Positions 60,823 to 64,000 of a DNA stretch of 64,000 nucleotides are shown here, piece after piece. How positions within the stretch are numbered: position 1 is the stretch's first letter; every line of letters begins with the position of its first letter. The notes under the pieces are model-generated. The model worked only from the letters and a program-made list of their open reading frames with translations, made no database searches and was not told the DNA's origin. Source of the DNA: Pseudoscleropodium purum (Eukaryota; Streptophyta; Bryopsida; Hypnales; Brachytheciaceae); the NCBI GenBank assembly GCA_963969395.1, contig OZ017802.1, positions 1,242,501 through 1,306,500 on the forward strand, given 5' to 3'. The translations under genes and the position numbers were made by a program.

Positions 60823-61548
60823 CCCTGAAACACCTAGGCCTATGGCCATTGATTTCACATGGCATTCTCTTCACCCAGTTTGTTGCTACTTTGTATGTAG
60901 ATGTGTATGAAAATTTTTATTTTTATTTTTAAGAGATGAAGCTACATGTTTTCTATACTTCACGAAAATTTTAAATTTTTTTGAGAATTTTTCTTCTTAT
61001 GCATTTTTGAAGAAAAAGTAAGGAAAAAATCATATTAAATAAAAAAATTATCTCAAAAAATCTGAAAATTTCACTATGTGTGTACATTACAGTAAAAAAC
61101 ATCATGGTGCAAAATTCAGTTTCCGTGTCATTATATAATTCTCATTTAATTCTCATTAAAAATACAATTGAAGTTCAAATTACAATAAAATGTTCAATTT
61201 TACGAATTTTTCCAAAATTCGAATTGGAGTAGAAACTAGAGTAGAAGACCTTCGTTTCATTAGTTGGACTTAAACTAAAAAAAAGTCATTTTCAAGGAGA
61301 AATTTCAGATTTACTCAATTTTCCAAAATACATTGAAATGGCAAATTTTGTCATCCGTTTTTTTTCATTACTTCTCAATTATATGGAAATAAACATCAAA
61401 TAGACCCAAAATTCCATTGGACACTCTATGTATCTCAACATACAAAGTCATAAAAAAAAGAATGGATGAAAAACCTACTGTTGAGGTCTTCTTATGACCA
61501 CCTGAAATCATCCAGAAGCCACGAAATGGCTCCCTGGGCATTCCAGGG
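60823..61548. mobile_element. TTAA-family element, CCCTGRAA type (726 bp)
   Basis: TTAA at 60819-60822 and 61549-61552. The left terminus is CCCTGAAACACCTAGG; the right, inward, is CCCTGGAATGCCCAGG, with 11 of 16 positions equal. It is AT-rich inside and GC-richer at the tips. The frame at 61368-61607 shows no similarity. It is related by its tip to the solitary end at 59709. Confidence 0.65.
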
Positions 61549-61552
61549 TTAA

Positions 61553-64000
61553 TGAGCTCCAGTTGCACCCAAGCAATCATGGGAGGGCCTCTTGGCATGG
61601 TCTCCAACTCTCCCGGAGGAAGTTAATACTAATAATATTACGGGACTGGAAGATGGGACTGTACTGTATCACACAGCCTGGATATGGAATTAACAAGATT
61701 TTGGAACTGAATTAGAATAAAAGGAAATTGGCACATGAAAAAAAAGGCCACCATCTGGACACCTACAATAGTTGACAATAGAATTACAACTCATCAGATG
61801 ATTGACTTGTAACTCAGAGCATCACCATCCTGCTTGAAGAACAACTGAAGGCAGAAATAGGGCTTCAAAGGGGGTGAGGCATCCAGTTGGGGAGGCTTGG
61901 AAAACTGAAGAGCCCCCACTCATGGCCTCTTGAGAGGCCACTGGTAAGGTGAAAAATGCATTAATGCTAGCTTAAAATTTACATTCAGATGAGTTTTAAA
62001 CTTGAAAAGTTGATGTTGTAGCTTGAACATTAGACATTGGAAATGAGAAAGGGAAAGTCCCTTGCACACAACCATGCACTGGAGATACCCAAACCATAGC
62101 AGCTCAATGCTCAGAACTGAAGCCCCACCAACAGACTGGAAAAGAAGTGAATTGCGTGTGTATGTAAGAAAGCTTCTTTTATGCATCTAAGTTAGGTTTT
62201 CTAGATAGCAAGTTTTTTTCCTACTCTGTGGTATTAAATCTGGCTGTCATCAGTAACATCAGTAATTTATATGTACTGAACATATCAGTGACTATAGGGA
62301 TATATCATTAGAACTTCATGTGGGTTTTGGACATTCCAATCAATCACTACTGAATACAAGCCTGCCTGTGTTTTCAGGATGTGCCAAAATGACTTGTGGA
62401 CAAGGGAAGGATTGTTGAAGAACCAAATTTGTGCTGAATATTTCCCCTAAGTTAACTTATTTGAAGTCACTGTGTTCCAAGGGATGACTTCTTTACGCAC
62501 ATTCTGGAGAACAAGTTTGCAAGCAGAGACAGGAACTGAGAATTATTGCCTATTAATGCTGGTGTATTCCGTTGATGCATTCAGATGTTGAAGCTGCAAC
62601 GAAGGGAGATAGAACCAATTGAAGGGGAAAATCATGTTAGTAGAGTGTCTACCAGTTTATTGTTCCGTACTAGAAAATCTCACACTCTGCCCAATTGACC
62701 TTTCCTGGCATGATCTCATGTAAGTTCACACTTACAAGTTGATATTCTGTGGACAAACCAATTAACCGGTTCACCTTGTTTGTACGTATAGTTACACGAA
62801 ATGCTTGTTAATGTAACGTTCTGTTGGTCATCATATCTCTCAGTACAGTAGTAAGAAGATTAAGAATCCCAAACTTGAACTGCAATGAGAGCACATTATC
62901 TTGTCAATTTGTTTAAGTACATCTTCAGAGTCTTCCATTGTCAGTGATACGGCTAAATCAAATTTTAAAGGATTAGGTCTGCTCGCAGTTATTGCAGTTC
63001 TTGGGTTGGATTAGTGGGTCTCAGTCATCTTCAATTCCAGTTGCAGGAATTTGCAACTGAATTTGCTACCTAGCTTGCAAATCACAGATTGAAAACCCTT
63101 GATGCTACTGTGTGCACGATCAATGCACAATGTGAGTGCTCTGGGATTCCCTTCAAGCTGCACAAATTTCCAAAAAAACTTTCACCTCAGTAATTTCGGC
63201 CAGTCCGGGAAAGTTGGTGGTTTGCAAGTCAGGGGGGGGTGGGAGGGTTGGTGTGAAAACAGTTGTGTTTTTCAGGCCATGAACTGTTTTGTGGCTGGCA
63301 CAGGGAAGAGGTCATCTGATTTGGAGGTCCGTTGGGGCAATTTTTTCAAGCCTGTTCAATGAAGTCCAATAAATTTACAATTCTTCTTCCCAGGATGATT
63401 TTGCTAACAAAAAATTCACAAAGTTTAGGAAGCTAAAGGTACATAATAATTGTGTTGGAATTGTAGTGAGGAATACTTGAATATCATACAACAACTTCTT
63501 GAGATTGAAGTGGAGGCAAGCTTATGGTTTGAAGAAGTTAGTTTAGCTTCCTAATTCACCATGGAGTACCTTTGGAAGACAGTCAAAGATTTGTTTAGCG
63601 ACACTAAAGCAAGTCAAAGAACGAGCAAGAAATGATACAAACAGCTCAAGTATCTCTATAGTCATTGCAAATTCTCATTTTTAATATGCCCAATGGAATA
63701 GCAAGCTGTAATTTTAGCAAAGGATGTCAACACTTAATGGTAGATAGTATACAAATAAAATTCAAATTGTTGTATAACTTTTTATTTCACTTGTATATAT
63801 TTGTTATGATGATCAATTACTCTTCATTACAATTTCAACACAATTTGTGGTTTGAAAATATATTCATTTTTTAAGTAAGGTGAAAGCATCCATTCCCATC
63901 TCTATCCATTCATGTATCCTAGATTTTCATTAAACCATTTTTAAACTTCCTATGTTTATATGTGATTGGTTGACTACAAATTTTATCATATTTTGGTTTT
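61553..64000. other. Terminal region, no gene recognised
   Basis: Composition to about 63400 is somewhat GC-richer than typical intergenic DNA here, then AT-rich to the end. Open frames of 69-88 codons at 61920-62186, 63099-63362 and 63665-63874 show no domain. A G run, GGGGGGGTGGGAGGG, lies near 63232-63246. Nothing can be supported as a gene. Confidence 0.35.

Noticed and set aside
1..64000. CRISPR arrays, bacterial operons or integrated virus genes
   Set aside because: No regularly spaced repeats and no such proteins are seen; intron-containing and transposon-rich structure points to a plant nucleus.

Overview
The window looks like plant nuclear DNA. It is AT-rich, with one clearly intact protein gene in 64 kb, GT-AG introns, and typical plant DNA transposons (PIF/Harbinger, hAT, CACTA and Stowaway-type relics). 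The intact gene is a CCHC zinc-knuckle plus SHAQKYF MYB-related factor. Its protein resembles those of non-seed land plants, so a moss or other bryophyte/lycophyte is my best guess. That placement is an inference with low confidence.

Layout. 0.3-3.8 kb: minus-strand relic of a transposase-like protein I cannot name, with many stop codons but a largely kept frame. 5.3-7.8 kb: decayed hAT-type transposase, with a strong short hairpin inside it. 8.6-9.3, 12.5-13.9, 22.4-23.7 and 59.7-60.7 kb: sharply bounded GC-rich islands rich in microsatellites, without a recognisable gene. 10.2-11.7, 14.5-15.3, 21.4-22.4 and 24.9-26.8 kb: members of a TTAA-flanked inverted-repeat element family. 19.1 kb: a complete 171-bp CACTA-type foldback element. 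27.0-30.6 kb: the MYB gene (three exons, 407 residues). 30.7-31.4 kb: a convergent coding remnant with a cysteine-rich end. 31.5-37.5 kb: several MITEs and a large palindrome. 38-42 kb: mildly GC-richer sequence without a recognised gene. 42-48 kb: further MITEs, including a possible 2.1-kb TTAA element with internal repeats. 50.1-51.1 and 57.5-61.5 kb: more TTAA elements. 53.7-56.0 kb: a decayed PIF/Harbinger module (Myb/SANT ORF1 plus DDE transposase).

The main discovery candidate is the TTAA family. At least ten complete or near-complete elements begin with a terminal sequence close to YCCCTAAAGGACC, sit between TTAA tetranucleotides, and have unrelated outer flanks. Four of them are 920-929 bp long. 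A TTAA target duplication is the hallmark of piggyBac (or Kolobok) transposons, which as far as I know are not an established component of land-plant genomes. No autonomous partner is visible here. A second theme is the mode of decay: two transposase pseudogenes keep one reading frame for about 1.3-1.6 kb while collecting seven or eight stop codons, nearly all explicable by C-to-T or G-to-A change. That pattern suggests long-term cytosine methylation and deamination.
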